A DNA stretch of 64,000 nt from Volvox africanus. Its lineage: Eukaryota > Chlorophyta > Chlorophyceae > Chlamydomonadales > Volvocaceae. Positions within the stretch are counted from its first letter, which is position 1, and the number at the start of each line of letters is the position of its first letter. The stretch spans positions 248,001 to 312,000 of the forward strand of contig BSDZ01000025.1 in NCBI GenBank assembly GCA_030268105.1, given 5' to 3'. Position numbers and translations under genes: made by a program. Below the pieces are notes generated by a model. The model made no database searches and had not been told where the DNA came from. It saw only the letters and a list, made by a program, of their open reading frames with translations. Shown here piece by piece: positions 25,001 to 34,256 of the stretch.

Positions 25001-25835
25001 TCGTTCACCCGTTTGTGCAGGTAGCAATCATCTGCTATCAGAACTGCTAAGCACTCTTGCGGTCGATGGTGTTTCCCTGCGAAGAGTTAGAAGCGAGCGC
25101 ATTCGGGTGGAGTTATGTTCAGGTGGACGTTTAGGTGGACGTTTTTAGGGTTGCGGACGAGCCTGTTGCTGGAGACATGTCCAATCAATCAGAGAGCGGT
25201 GAGCGCCCTGCTTTTCTGGGCCCCGGATCCGGATACAGTCGCGGAAAACAAACCTGGCCCTTCATCTTAAAGCCCCTGCATGACCCCCTTCCTCGCTCAT
25301 CCGTACCTCTTGCCGCTCCCCCACGTGCCTCAGGGCGCCAGTCAGATCATCTTAACTCGCCGCTTGCAACTGTTCAGCAAACTAGCCAATGACGAGGAGG
25401 CCGTGATCCTACGGCGAGCGGTACGGAAATGGGGGGAGGAGAGTTTCCTGCAGAATGTCTTTGTTTGTGTGTGTATGTGGTTATCTTGTGCACGGCACGT
25501 GTCAGGATGCGGACGGACCGGGTGGAGTAGATGCCTTTGCAAAGCGAGTCACAGCAGAGCAAAGCAGGCAAGGAAGGCGGGAAAGGAGTTGACTCCTCCA
25601 GACAGGCTTTCACTCTCTCTGCCCGGCGTGCTAAAGGCTCACCTCTCCTGCCGTCGTCGCAGGAACATCGCCGACGCTGTCATTATGACAGCGAGTTTTG
25701 GGTGGCCGCCTCTACCGTACTGGTCCCGATGGCGTCAGCGTCGGGGAGCTCCCGCCCGGAGTGGACCTTGACACGGGTGCGGGACGAGGTGCTCCTGACA
25801 CGGGACTCATTTTCTCGTTTCCAATATCTTTTTTA
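22026..25835 (+). pseudogene. Algal arylsulfatase-like gene, probably decayed
   Basis: Exon 1 (22026-22179) encodes a signal-peptide-like MLYLGIITFSASVA and RPNFIVILVDD (metal-binding Asp pair). Exon 2 (22399-22514) carries FVTTPICCPSR, the C-x-P-S-R formylglycine motif. Exon 3 starts at 23168 (GGYAKF, then LPTWLQK), exon 4 at 23448 (ALAMLRSAAANPGGRPFYF, then APPAPHHSMQYE). Exon 5 ends at 24274 (VPAARHWEEL, KPAWLRA, RLRLRCMRGVDEMV) and exon 6 is 24372-24520 (FILFTSDNGYHQGVHR, GKTTAFEEDLRVP). Several junctions join in phase. Lesions: a 1-nt loss after CCPSRVSL, a frame change after RPFYF at about 23535, and an in-frame TGA in SPTLSL near 25690. Intron 1 would need a GC donor at 22180. The segment normally reading GYNTYY.GK is not found. 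Family members hydrolyse sulfate esters in the periplasm or extracellular matrix. Two lesions sit in or near homopolymers and could be sequencing errors. Confidence 0.75.
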
Positions 25836-25954
25836 ATGTATATAATATATATTATAAATTCTCTTTTTCATATCTGGTGGTCTGTTTCTTCGCCTGCTCT
25901 TTTCGCACCCTCGCACTTCGCCTTGGTCCACCATTCACGAAGTCACCGTTTCCA

Positions 25955-28900
25955 CTAGCTGAGTGACTCGCTCTTCTCTGCGGTCCCGACCCTCTCTCGA
26001 CTGGCTCCTTCCGGTGATGTCCAATCTGGCCCTCGCTCCGGATCTGGCGGTGGCTCTCGGACTGCACTGGGCCGTGCACCCTTGGACTTCAGCACCGCTA
26101 CTGACCAGGAGCTGGAGGCAAAGCTGACCAGGAGAGTCAGCACTCGAACCGAGGTGCGAGATGGAGTGGGGGGATTGTAAGTGGGGGAGTGGAAGGTTGG
26201 GGGATTGGGGCACGCTACGAATTTGAGGGAATGGGATTTTGCGCTGTTCGGGTGTTTATTATTGAACGCTGGACCCAAGGGCCTAGAAACCCACTCACGG
26301 GCGCATCTTGTGTTAGGGATTGGTTGGGAAGATAGATCAGGAGCCGAGGGAGGGGGGGACGCTGCTGCCAGTGCCTTAGGAGGGCTAGGAAACCATTTAA
26401 TCGGCTATCTCTCTACATGACCCCGTCCGCCCAATCCCGAGCGCTTCAGGAGCGGGTAATGAGTAGCGACCCCTGGGCGGCCGACCCCTGCGGAATGGGT
26501 CTTCCCGGGTACCGGGCCACTACTACCTGGCTCGGTTCACCGAGGCAAAGGCGGGTGAGGAACTGAGAGTATTTGGCTGGTTTAAGTGGCGGAAAGGGAA
26601 GGATGCGTTGAAACGTCGTCACGCAGTCCTGATATGTGTGGGGAGGTAAAAAGCCATTTGCGTGTGTACGCCGTGGCACCAGTCATGTCTGAGTGGGGGA
26701 AGAGGGTCAGAGGCTGGAGGGAGACGGGTAGAGAGAGGAGGGGGTATGGGTATGCGTATGGGTATGGGTGGGATAAGCTGAAACATGTCAGGAATGCAAG
26801 TTGGCTGGGGCGTTTGGGGCACAGCGCTGCGAGTGTCTTGGTCGTGTGTGTCTAGTTGCCTGAAAGCATTCACGATGAGCCGTTCGCTCCCTGGCCTGTT
26901 CTGCGAAGGGGCGGCAGCGGCGTAAGGGAGGACCGCGGCAGCCACGGGCAGCAGAAGCAGTCGCACAAGTCGGGACGTAGAGGAAAGGAGCAGAAGCCAT
27001 GTTTCAGCTTGCTGCTAACGTCAGCAGCAGGTGTGTGCGTATATGTGCAGGCGTGTGCCTTTATAAGGTATTTCCTGGGGAAGTGGGACGGGCGGCAGCC
27101 GCTCCGGTCTTGAGCCGCTCACCTGCTCCGTATGTATCGGAGGAGGCGTCGAAATGGTTTGATTGCGTTATCACTTGACCTGATGATCCCCTCAGTTGCT
27201 GAATCTGGCATAGAGTACCCCGTTCTTCTTGAACACCAAAGAATAATGTGTTTGTCCACACCGCCTTAATGTTACCCCGAGCCGGCCATTCCCGCTACAC
27301 CGGGAACTTCCCCCTCCCGGGACCCCTCGACACTTTCCTCCTCCAGATCGCATCTTGGAGACGGAATCGGGGACAGCAGTGGCAGCGACGGTGAAGGGGA
27401 CTGTAGCAGCAACGAAGAGGAATCAACGCAACGCCGGATGCAGCAATGGGGCCGGTGAGTGCATCAGAGCGGCATGGTCTTTGAAGCTAGGGAAATGGGA
27501 GTTTGCTGGGTATGACGTCCTGATAGCGAGGTACATAACAAGACATACGCACGCACTCCTCTCCGCTCATTGTCCTCACCCCTTTCCCTTCTCTGTGCTC
27601 TCCCTGCTGAGGCCCTGATGCCCCCCTCCCATCTCACTGGTTGCGGCTGTGACTCTCCACTGCTTCATATGTTAATGGCGTCCCGATATCTCAACCTTTT
27701 CTTATAACTCACTCCCACTGTCAGCCTCAGCTGAGGTGTTAAGTTCGATCCTTCGACTTCCTGCACCGGCGGCACTCATCGCTCATTCTTCTGGCCCGCT
27801 GCTGGATCCGCCCTTTTACTTTTCGCCTCGCAGCTTCGGTACGCCGCTAGCCCCACAGACGGGCGGCTTCTGGGGTCTGGACTGGGCGGGGCCCTTCAGC
27901 CCGCACTTGCTGGCACAGCGGGTGTGGAGATTTTCCCCCAACAATATCCCTCCGCTGGTGGATCTATCAGGTGAGCGCTGCTCGTGTCGGATTTATCAGC
28001 GGGTTTATCCGCGGAGCCCTAAACCCTACCATTGAACCCTTAAACCAGTAGTTCAGTAGACCACCGAACATTGAGGCAAATTAGTCGTCACCACGTGACA
28101 TGGTCAAGCCTGGTAAGCCTTTTACAGGCAGCGCACGTGTATGGAGAAGTCAGACGATATGACAGTACCCTCCGTATTAGTCCCTTGATTTCGAATCTGC
28201 TTCCGGTATGTGGCCTCGAGATCCCTCTTGTGGGCCCTCTTGTCAGTTGCAGGCGAGAAGCACTTGCACACGGCAGTGGTGCGGCTCCCCCCTCCACCAC
28301 CCGTTGGCCCACGTCATCCAGGAGGCGTTGACGTGCGGCATGCAGATGACAGCTGAGGAGAAGGTAGATGGGGGCCTGCGTTCGCGTGTGGACATTTCGC
28401 TTTTCGCATTTCCTTGGCCTGCACTGCTGAGCGGGGGGATTTTGGAGCGGGTCCAGGGATGGACGTTCACGGTTAAGCTATGCACACGGTGATGCTTATG
28501 GCCGTCGCCATAACGTGGCCTGGGTTTGAGGTTCTCCTCCGCCTTAAAGAGATGGAAGGTGGCGTGATAGGAAGGGGGACCAACGATGGGATGAATACAG
28601 CCAGCCACTGCCCCCGACGACCACCGGCATCCTGATCTGTGGTAGCTCGTCGTGCAGTGGCGTGTACAACCCTCTTATTATCCGGAGCTTTATTTTGATG
28701 AGAGTCTGCTGTTACCGCCATTGTTGCCCTCCTTTGGTGCCGCTCCTGCTCCTACTTTTCCATGGATGCCATTTTCTGATTGTGCCGCCTAGTCCGTCCG
28801 TCCTTTTTTTATTCATTCATACATCAAACATCAAACAAACACCAACAACGGCATTATACCAGTTGTGCCACCGTGAAGTCACAACGCTTGGCCGCATCCA

Positions 28901-29166
28901 ATATTTTTTCATGCCATAACTTTCTACAATTGCGACCGTATTGTAGAGCCACAACGGCATGCTGCCGTCGGACCTTCTGGTCTCGAAGCCGCTCTACAGA
29001 GACGCGCTGGCGGCCCTCGGTTCCGGAGCGGCGCCCGACCACATCGTCTGGCACCTTCTGCCGCAGCCAGTGGAACCCAGGACAACCGCAACCACCGCCT
29101 CTCCCAGCACCGCCAGCGCTGCCAGCATTTCTCCCGGTTGCTCGCTTGTGACAAGGGTTTCCTGAG
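25955..29166 (+). other. Candidate downstream exons, possibly sulfatase C-terminus
   Basis: Several stop-free, splice-bounded plus-strand segments look coding. One lies at about 25961-26151 (GRAPLDFSTATDQELEAKL). Another is 27347-27454 (acidic GDSSGSDGEGDCSSNEEE, ends at GTGAGT). A third is 27724-27970 (SAEVLSSIL, FYFSPRSFGTPLAPQTGG, ends at GTGAGC). A fourth is from about 28947 to the stop at 29165 (LPSDLLVSKPLYRDAL, DHIVWHLLPQP). Lumenal C-terminal extensions with short E/D-x-L...DP motifs occur in algal sulfatases, so they may finish the upstream gene, but I could not join the exons in one frame. An alternative is an independent gene. A 200-codon minus-strand frame overlaps 28994-29596. 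Confidence 0.35.
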
Positions 29167-30439
29167 CGACTTCAATGGGTGAGACCAGGAACGTTACCTT
29201 GCCGGCCACCTTGCCGCCGCCCCTGCCGGGTTTGTACGGCGTCCGTACAACGGCTTCTCCCTTCAGCTTGCCGTCGGTCCGCAGTGCCTCTTTGATAGGA
29301 TCACGGACCATGCGCTGGCGGCGCTCGTTGACGCCGTTGTGGATTCCTGGGAAGCTATTGTCAGCTCCATCGCCGTTGACGTCCTCGGATCCATAGCTTC
29401 CTGTCGCATTAAAATCCACGCTGCCTGGATTCCTCCCGCTGTCAGGATATGAAGTGCGCCGGCTGCCGGTGCTCCTATCGGCACCACCGGCGGCGGCATA
29501 AAGTGGAGCTGCGTCGCTGCCGCCACGGCCTGGGTTTTGCAGACGGGTCATTACCGCGCCTCCTCGGCTGGGCCCGGATACCGGCTCCGGAACCATCAGA
29601 CTGCGGTGAGCAGGGTATGTAGCTCCAAACCCACTTCACGACGCTCCGGACCTATCCTTGCGTTGGGCTATGGCTGTTGAGGCTGGGGCCCTTGAGACTG
29701 CTGCTGCTGCTGCTGCCGCCGTGCTCGCTGGTGCTTCAGCGTTGCATCTTGAAGCTCACCCACCGTGCTTGATCAGTGACCTGACAAGTGGTCCCCCACG
29801 TCACAAGTGGGTCCTTCATCTGATGTCCCTGAGTACCCTTTGGCCGCCGTGATGGTGCGGTGCCGCCGGAAGAAGCCGCAGCAATCGTTGACGCCAACTG
29901 TCCACGGGAACACCGACGTGACCACACATCTCGCGCCAGGGGAAACATGCGCCCCTTGAGACACGTCAGGGACAATCGTAAATTGATGTCTGCTTGTGAC
30001 GGACCATCGGATGTGCAACTCGGCGTTGAAAGCTTTCAGCATATATACTGGACATGATTGGATGTTACCAAATGCAACAAGGAACATAAATAAATATATT
30101 CGTAATTAGGCTTGCTTAGGTGCTGTGTACACGGGGCAGCCGTCCGACAACTGCGCAAGGGCTCAAGCGGTCGATTTCACGCGGCACAAATTTTGGATTG
30201 GCATAATAATAGCTTGCACATCTTGCAGCACACCTGGACTATGATCCCGCTTACCTCCTTGTATGGAATGTTTGGTTCCGGAGCGGTCCCTCTTTGCAAC
30301 CTACTTGCAACGTCATTTTAGTATGTTGGATGTAAGTGTTACTCGTCCTCAGGTATGAAGGGACACAGAGCCGTTCGCCATATAGTACCTTACAATAGCA
30401 TCGACAGACAGAGATACCGTTACGGCGGTTATTATCCAT
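29167..30439. other. Intergenic stretch, no gene recognised
   Basis: The first 430 bases overlap an open minus-strand frame that I do not trust (28994-29596). The rest shows only a short GCT/CTG run (29696-29716) and no motif or repeat terminus. Confidence 0.5.
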
Positions 30440-30483
30440 TTTAGGGGCTTTACTATGCTTTGAATAACCAAGATCATGTTCAA

Positions 30484-30604
30484 GCTCACTGGCTAGCAAA
30501 GGTCACCCGAGTAGAGCCTGCATTGCAAGCTGCTTTCCTCGATTATGGCGATGAAAAAAGCGGTTTTCTCCCTTTTAATGAAATCCACCCTGATTATTAC
30601 AACA
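30484..30604 (+). pseudogene. rne: Bacterial RNase E/G fragment (S1 domain), Rickettsiales-like
   Basis: The frame reads [20 protein letters not shown] followed by [13 protein letters not shown], the N-terminal S1 RNA-binding domain of alphaproteobacterial RNase E/G. That enzyme is an endonuclease of bacterial RNA turnover with no role in the algal nucleus. The match stops near 30604. Downstream (30610-30790) further residues such as ISKIEKLVD are scattered over several frames, as in a decayed acidic linker. The local AT richness contrasts with the flanking DNA. Only about 40 codons of a much longer gene are present, so this is a transferred relic. The family identity is from recalled motif; the rickettsial origin is inference. 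Confidence 0.8.
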
Positions 30605-30792
30605 TTCTAACGAGAGATAAAAAAGTGATACCCCTTCTTGGAATGAACTTTCTCCACCTGAAATTACTTCTGAAGATTTCATACAGACAAAACACCAGAA
30701 TATCGGAAACGACGTTAGATAATGATGACATTGATATTAGTAAAATAGAAAAATTAGTCGACATAATTCGTCTTGCAATAATGAAGAGCAGA

Positions 30793-30909
30793 TTATCGAT
30801 CATTATGGGAGAATTCGCCATAGTCTTTCATACATTCATTTAAAGCTTCCTCCCCAGCATGGCCAAAAGGCGAATGGCCAAGATCATGAGCAACCCCAGT
30901 TACGGATAA
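30793..30909 (-). pseudogene. dgt: Bacterial dGTPase (HD domain) fragment
   Basis: The minus strand reads [20 protein letters not shown], then [13 protein letters not shown] and a stop. AHDLGHxPFGHxGE is the metal-binding HD signature of deoxyguanosinetriphosphate triphosphohydrolases, which cleave dGTP to deoxyguanosine and triphosphate. Only about 38 codons remain. It abuts the RNase E relic tail-to-tail and overlaps the next fragment by 10 bp. Confidence 0.82.
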
Positions 30910-31142
30910 GAGATTTTGGGTTTAGAGGGTTTGGTATGCGATGAGAGGCGCAAAGAGTCCGTTTGGATTAAGTTAAAATTTTGAGCAATCACAACCATAA
31001 AATATGGGCTAATAGCAAATATTGACATTCCAGCTATTTTAAAATGAATAAACTGCCCTTTTTTTAGTTTCTTAGCAGTTTTTTCTGCTTCGTTACGATC
31101 AATAACGCTTGCTGCTAATGGTTCTAAAGCCCATAGCGGTGA
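30900..31142 (-). pseudogene. Bacterial-like membrane protein fragment, unknown function
   Basis: A minus-strand frame of about 80 codons ends at TAA 30900-30902. It contains LEPLAASVIDRNEAEKTAKK, then a hydrophobic stretch AISPYFMVVIAQNF, and is AT-rich and Lys/Ile-rich in the manner of Rickettsiales genes. I do not recognise the family. It lies between the dGTPase relic and the copia LTR. Confidence 0.45.
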
Positions 31143-31181
31143 CCGAGTCTATGATGAAGTAATGGAACTGAAAAAGGAAAA

Positions 31182-31609
31182 TGTTGGAAAAACGTGTCGA
31201 TGCAGCCGAAGCCTACGTATAAACCTGCAAGCTCAAAGCAGATTAGTAGTCCGGCTGCTGCGTGTCCAACTGGTGAGCTGCACCGTGCCTCAAGCCTATT
31301 AAGAGACAAGAACAAAAGTCTCAAGCAAGCAACGGATTGTTACAAAACAGCTAATGAGGTATGAGAACCTCGCCAAATATATAGTCAAAAAGTTTAGTGT
31401 CGTACCATCGATCTAGATCTTCAAGCGCACTGATTAGGCAAGTGATTGCTGGCTTAGTGTCAGAATACCAAACACCAGTCTTACGTCATGACAGATACTT
31501 CATGTCTTCATGACAGAAACAGCCTAAATAAGCAAGACCTAGATTCCATCGAGAATACCAATTGTTAAGACAGCAATCTAAACTACGGAGGTCAGGCCAA
31601 AACTTAACA
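31182..31609 (-). repeat. 3' LTR of the copia element (428 bp)
   Basis: On the minus strand it runs from TGTTAAGTTTTGG to TTTTTCCAACA. The adjoining minus-strand sequence CCGCGTGGGAG (31610-31620) would be the polypurine tract. Confidence 0.9.
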
Positions 31610-31727
31610 CTCCCACGCGGACAGACTTCCTAACGACCTCCTAACGATCAACACATATAGTCATCAAAAGACTGCAAAGACTCAAAAAACGAGTACTAAA
31701 TATGCAACCAGTTAGACACGTAACGCA

Positions 31728-32562
31728 TGTTGTGCTACGGTTCGTTTCCCGCCGATGCGTAGGTCGATGCGACCCTACAAGGCGAAGTGTTATCTTGATG
31801 AACGCATGAATGATTATTGCATATAAATGAACCTGCATGATATAGATGTATTCGCATACATTTATATATGCATTTGGCATGATATCATTATCCATCGCGA
31901 CATCGCATCATGGCAAATCCGCCTAGCATGCATGAAATCCCAAATCATTGAAGTGCGCATTATGCTCGTGCTACGAAACGATAAGTAATATTATTTGATA
32001 TAATATTACTTCATTACAGCACACGTTGAGAGCGCCGCACTTGCCGCGATGCATGCCTTGCAACCGAATATTGTTATTCGGACCCTTGCATCATGCGAAT
32101 GCCGGAAAGGCTTATATGTTGTTATGCTTGGACATCGCCTATACGCAGTAGGGTTGTCATACTTAGGATCGGCCTCCTAGTGTGAATCGTACGACATTGC
32201 GATGCTGCGAGTATAACAGATGCGACGACGGCTAAGCAAGATAAGATATTCAACACCGGAAGAACACTCGTGTGTTCTACATTATTATTGCTATACGCTA
32301 TTCTACTTAGCCCGAGCTAAAGCCTAAACTTCGCTATCACTGCCGGGTGATGATTGCTTGCTTCCGGTGCTGACGGCGATTACGTCCATTGCACCGTACC
32401 GATCTGTAAGACTGTAAGTTATATCTCTTCTTGTCTTGAAGTCTTCCGCTGTCTCTGTTTGCTCGCGCTTGCCTTGTTGTACTTGCAAGTGCTCGCGCAT
32501 CGGTGTCGAAAGCCTTCAGACGTGCAGATACTTATGAGTAAACACGAAGGAGAGGTACAACA
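31728..32562 (+). repeat. 5' LTR-C (835 bp)
   Basis: It runs from TGTTGTGCTACGG to GAGAGGTACAACA and is the same length as the 3' copy at 38376-39210. Confidence 0.93.
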
Positions 32563-32565
32563 AAT

Positions 32566-32577
32566 TGGTATCGAGAC
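32566..32577 (+). promoter_or_regulatory. Primer-binding site TGGTATCGAGAC
   Basis: It starts three bases after the 5' LTR and would pair with a tRNA ending ..GATACCA. The first seven bases match the initiator-Met primer site common in plant retroelements. The same site follows the LTRs at 62649 and 56472. Confidence 0.7.
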
Positions 32578-32629
32578 AGGTTCGTTGCCTAACTGTCTCT
32601 CTTTGTCTAATCGGAAGTAGGCTCTTTCT

Positions 32630-33063
32630 ATGGCGAGTTCCAGCGACGAACCACGAGGACCGCTAGATACTTTTGCCGAAGACCTAGGCCGCGCCGTTTT
32701 GGACGCCGCCGCTTCCGGTTTGTAATTGTTTAGTTGCTTTTGCTTAGATTGCTGCACTTGTTGTGTAAGTGTACGCTCTGAGTCGCAGGTAATCTCAGTG
32801 CACCGGCATTGCTTGCCGCGGCGACTGAGACCGGCTTTTATCCAGACCAGTTGGCGACTCTCATCGCCCAAACTACGGAGATCAGAACTCAGCTGGGCAA
32901 GTACTTGCTGAGTTTACTGAATCTTCTCAAGAGTACTGTCGGTAGGCTCACCGAATCGCTTTGTACTCTTGCCTTTGCGATAGAAGTCGGCTTCTATTAC
33001 GAAAACCTAGGGTATCGTTTCGTGCTCCATGTCCGCGGAACACGACGATACGCCGCACACTAG
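32630..33063 (+). CDS. ORF0: spliced small protein ahead of gag (LTR-C element)
   Basis: Exon 1 is 32630-32717 (MASSSDEPRGPLDTFAED, then LGRAVLDAAAS). A 71-nt intron with GT..AG ends follows, and exon 2 is 32789-33063, giving 120 residues in one frame. Without splicing the frame stops two codons past the donor. Exon 2 reads LAAATETGFYPDQLATLIAQ, then a Leu-rich, possibly helical stretch, and ends in a basic tail. Its last 35 nt overlap the gag start (ATG at 33029) in another frame. The copy at 62717-63150 has identical exon lengths, and a diverged equivalent exists in element G (56528-56865). I do not recognise a domain; function unknown. The intron is inferred from sequence only. Confidence 0.55.
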
Positions 33064-34256
33064 CCTAGCTAGCCAACCCGATTTTGTTGTGGCTGCTAGA
33101 GCTCCGGATAGAGGTCTTGAGACTGTTGGCACGCGAGCCACTCAAGAGCCCCTTTTCCTTCAGACCCCTGCTCACTTAATTGTGCCGCATTCAGCAGTTA
33201 ACACCAATATGGACAACACTGCTGGACCAAGGGTCCTGCCATTACCTCAAGCTCGAGGGCATGATGACATCCCTGAGGTGATGAGATTGTCAATTCCCGT
33301 TCCTAGGCTCAATATCTCGGTAACTGAAAAGACAGCAGGACATAGCATAGCCGATGCAACTCGTGCGTGACGCTAAAAAGTATCTCCAGGTTGTTCATGG
33401 TGGTGATAATGATGGTATCAGGTGTCTCTTCGTTGGTAACACCCTCGAGGGCTCAGCGAAGGACTGGTATCGCGAATGGACCACCGCCCGGGGCGACTAT
33501 ACTTTTGACGAGATGATCGCCGCTTTGCTCGCACGGTTCGCTACTGAGGTTCAAGCACGTGATGTGGAGGCTCGTAAGGTTTTGGCAGCCGGTAGCTACC
33601 ACATGCGTCGGGGTGAAAATGTACCTGCGTACCAGTCACGCTTCAAAGCACTTGTGACCCCCATTGCTGATCTCACTGAAACCGAGCGTGTCTTTTGGTT
33701 TAAGCGAGGCCTGACGAAACTTTTGGCTAAATGGTGCGCTACTGACTTGGCTGGGGTGCCGATCAAGTCGTATGATGCCTTGGTCACTTTTGCTAAGGGT
33801 ACGGAGATACGACTCCTTGCCGGTGAGGAAGAAGTCAAGTCTGTCCCTCGTGCAAATGCCGTGCAAGTGCAGGATCCGCTTGGGGAAGCTGTAGCTCTCA
33901 ACCAGGAACTCGGAGCGACCCACCCCACGCCTACTGCCGCAACGCGACGCAGCAACCGGCAACGCCAGGCACGCGGGGGCGCTAGCTCGGGTGTCCGCGG
34001 GTCAGGGGGAGCTGGTCCGAGCTCGGACCCGGCTAAGAGCAGGAAGCGTGGTGGTGCGCCGTCGTCGGCAGCCGCACAGCGCTCTGACCCCAATGCGAAG
34101 CGGACTCGCACGGATGACTCGTTTATGCCAAAATGGAATTGCAATCGTTCCGAGTTCGAACGTCGGAAAGCGGCCAATGTTTGTCTACGGTGCGCGGAGA
34201 GTCATCCTACGAAGGATTGCCCGTTACTGCCACCGTTTGTACCTCAGCCGAAATAG
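33029..34256 (+). pseudogene. gag: gag of the 31.7-kb gypsy element, frameshifted
   Basis: The ATG at 33029 opens MSAEHDD.., and the frame breaks at about 33365. There the intact copies have an extra 8-bp repeat (GTACGTGC-type), lost here. The rest is open: a retrotransposon-gag domain (GGDNDGIRCLFVGNTLEGSA, DWYREW, SRFKALVTPIADLTETERVF), a basic Ser/Gly/Arg-rich linker, and one zinc knuckle CLRCAESHPTKDC (C-x2-C-x3-H-x4-C). It forms the virus-like particle and binds RNA. The frame closes with TAG at 34254-34256, after which pol follows in the same frame (see the readthrough finding). Copies at 54298 and 63116 lack the deletion. Confidence 0.88.

Noticed and set aside
26730..26770. GGGTAT repeats as telomere-like
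   Set aside because: Irregular, about five units, unlike the known algal telomere unit.
28994..29596. 200-codon minus-strand frame (PIKEALRTDGKLKGEAVV)
   Set aside because: No family motif or clear splice partners; the plus strand of the same region has splice-bounded segments that fit better. Not listed as a gene.
30440..31181. Whole window as bacterial or as endosymbiont contamination
   Set aside because: Most of the window has introns, chromoviruses and a eukaryotic tRNA, and the bacterial part is itself interrupted by a eukaryotic copia element with matching target duplications.
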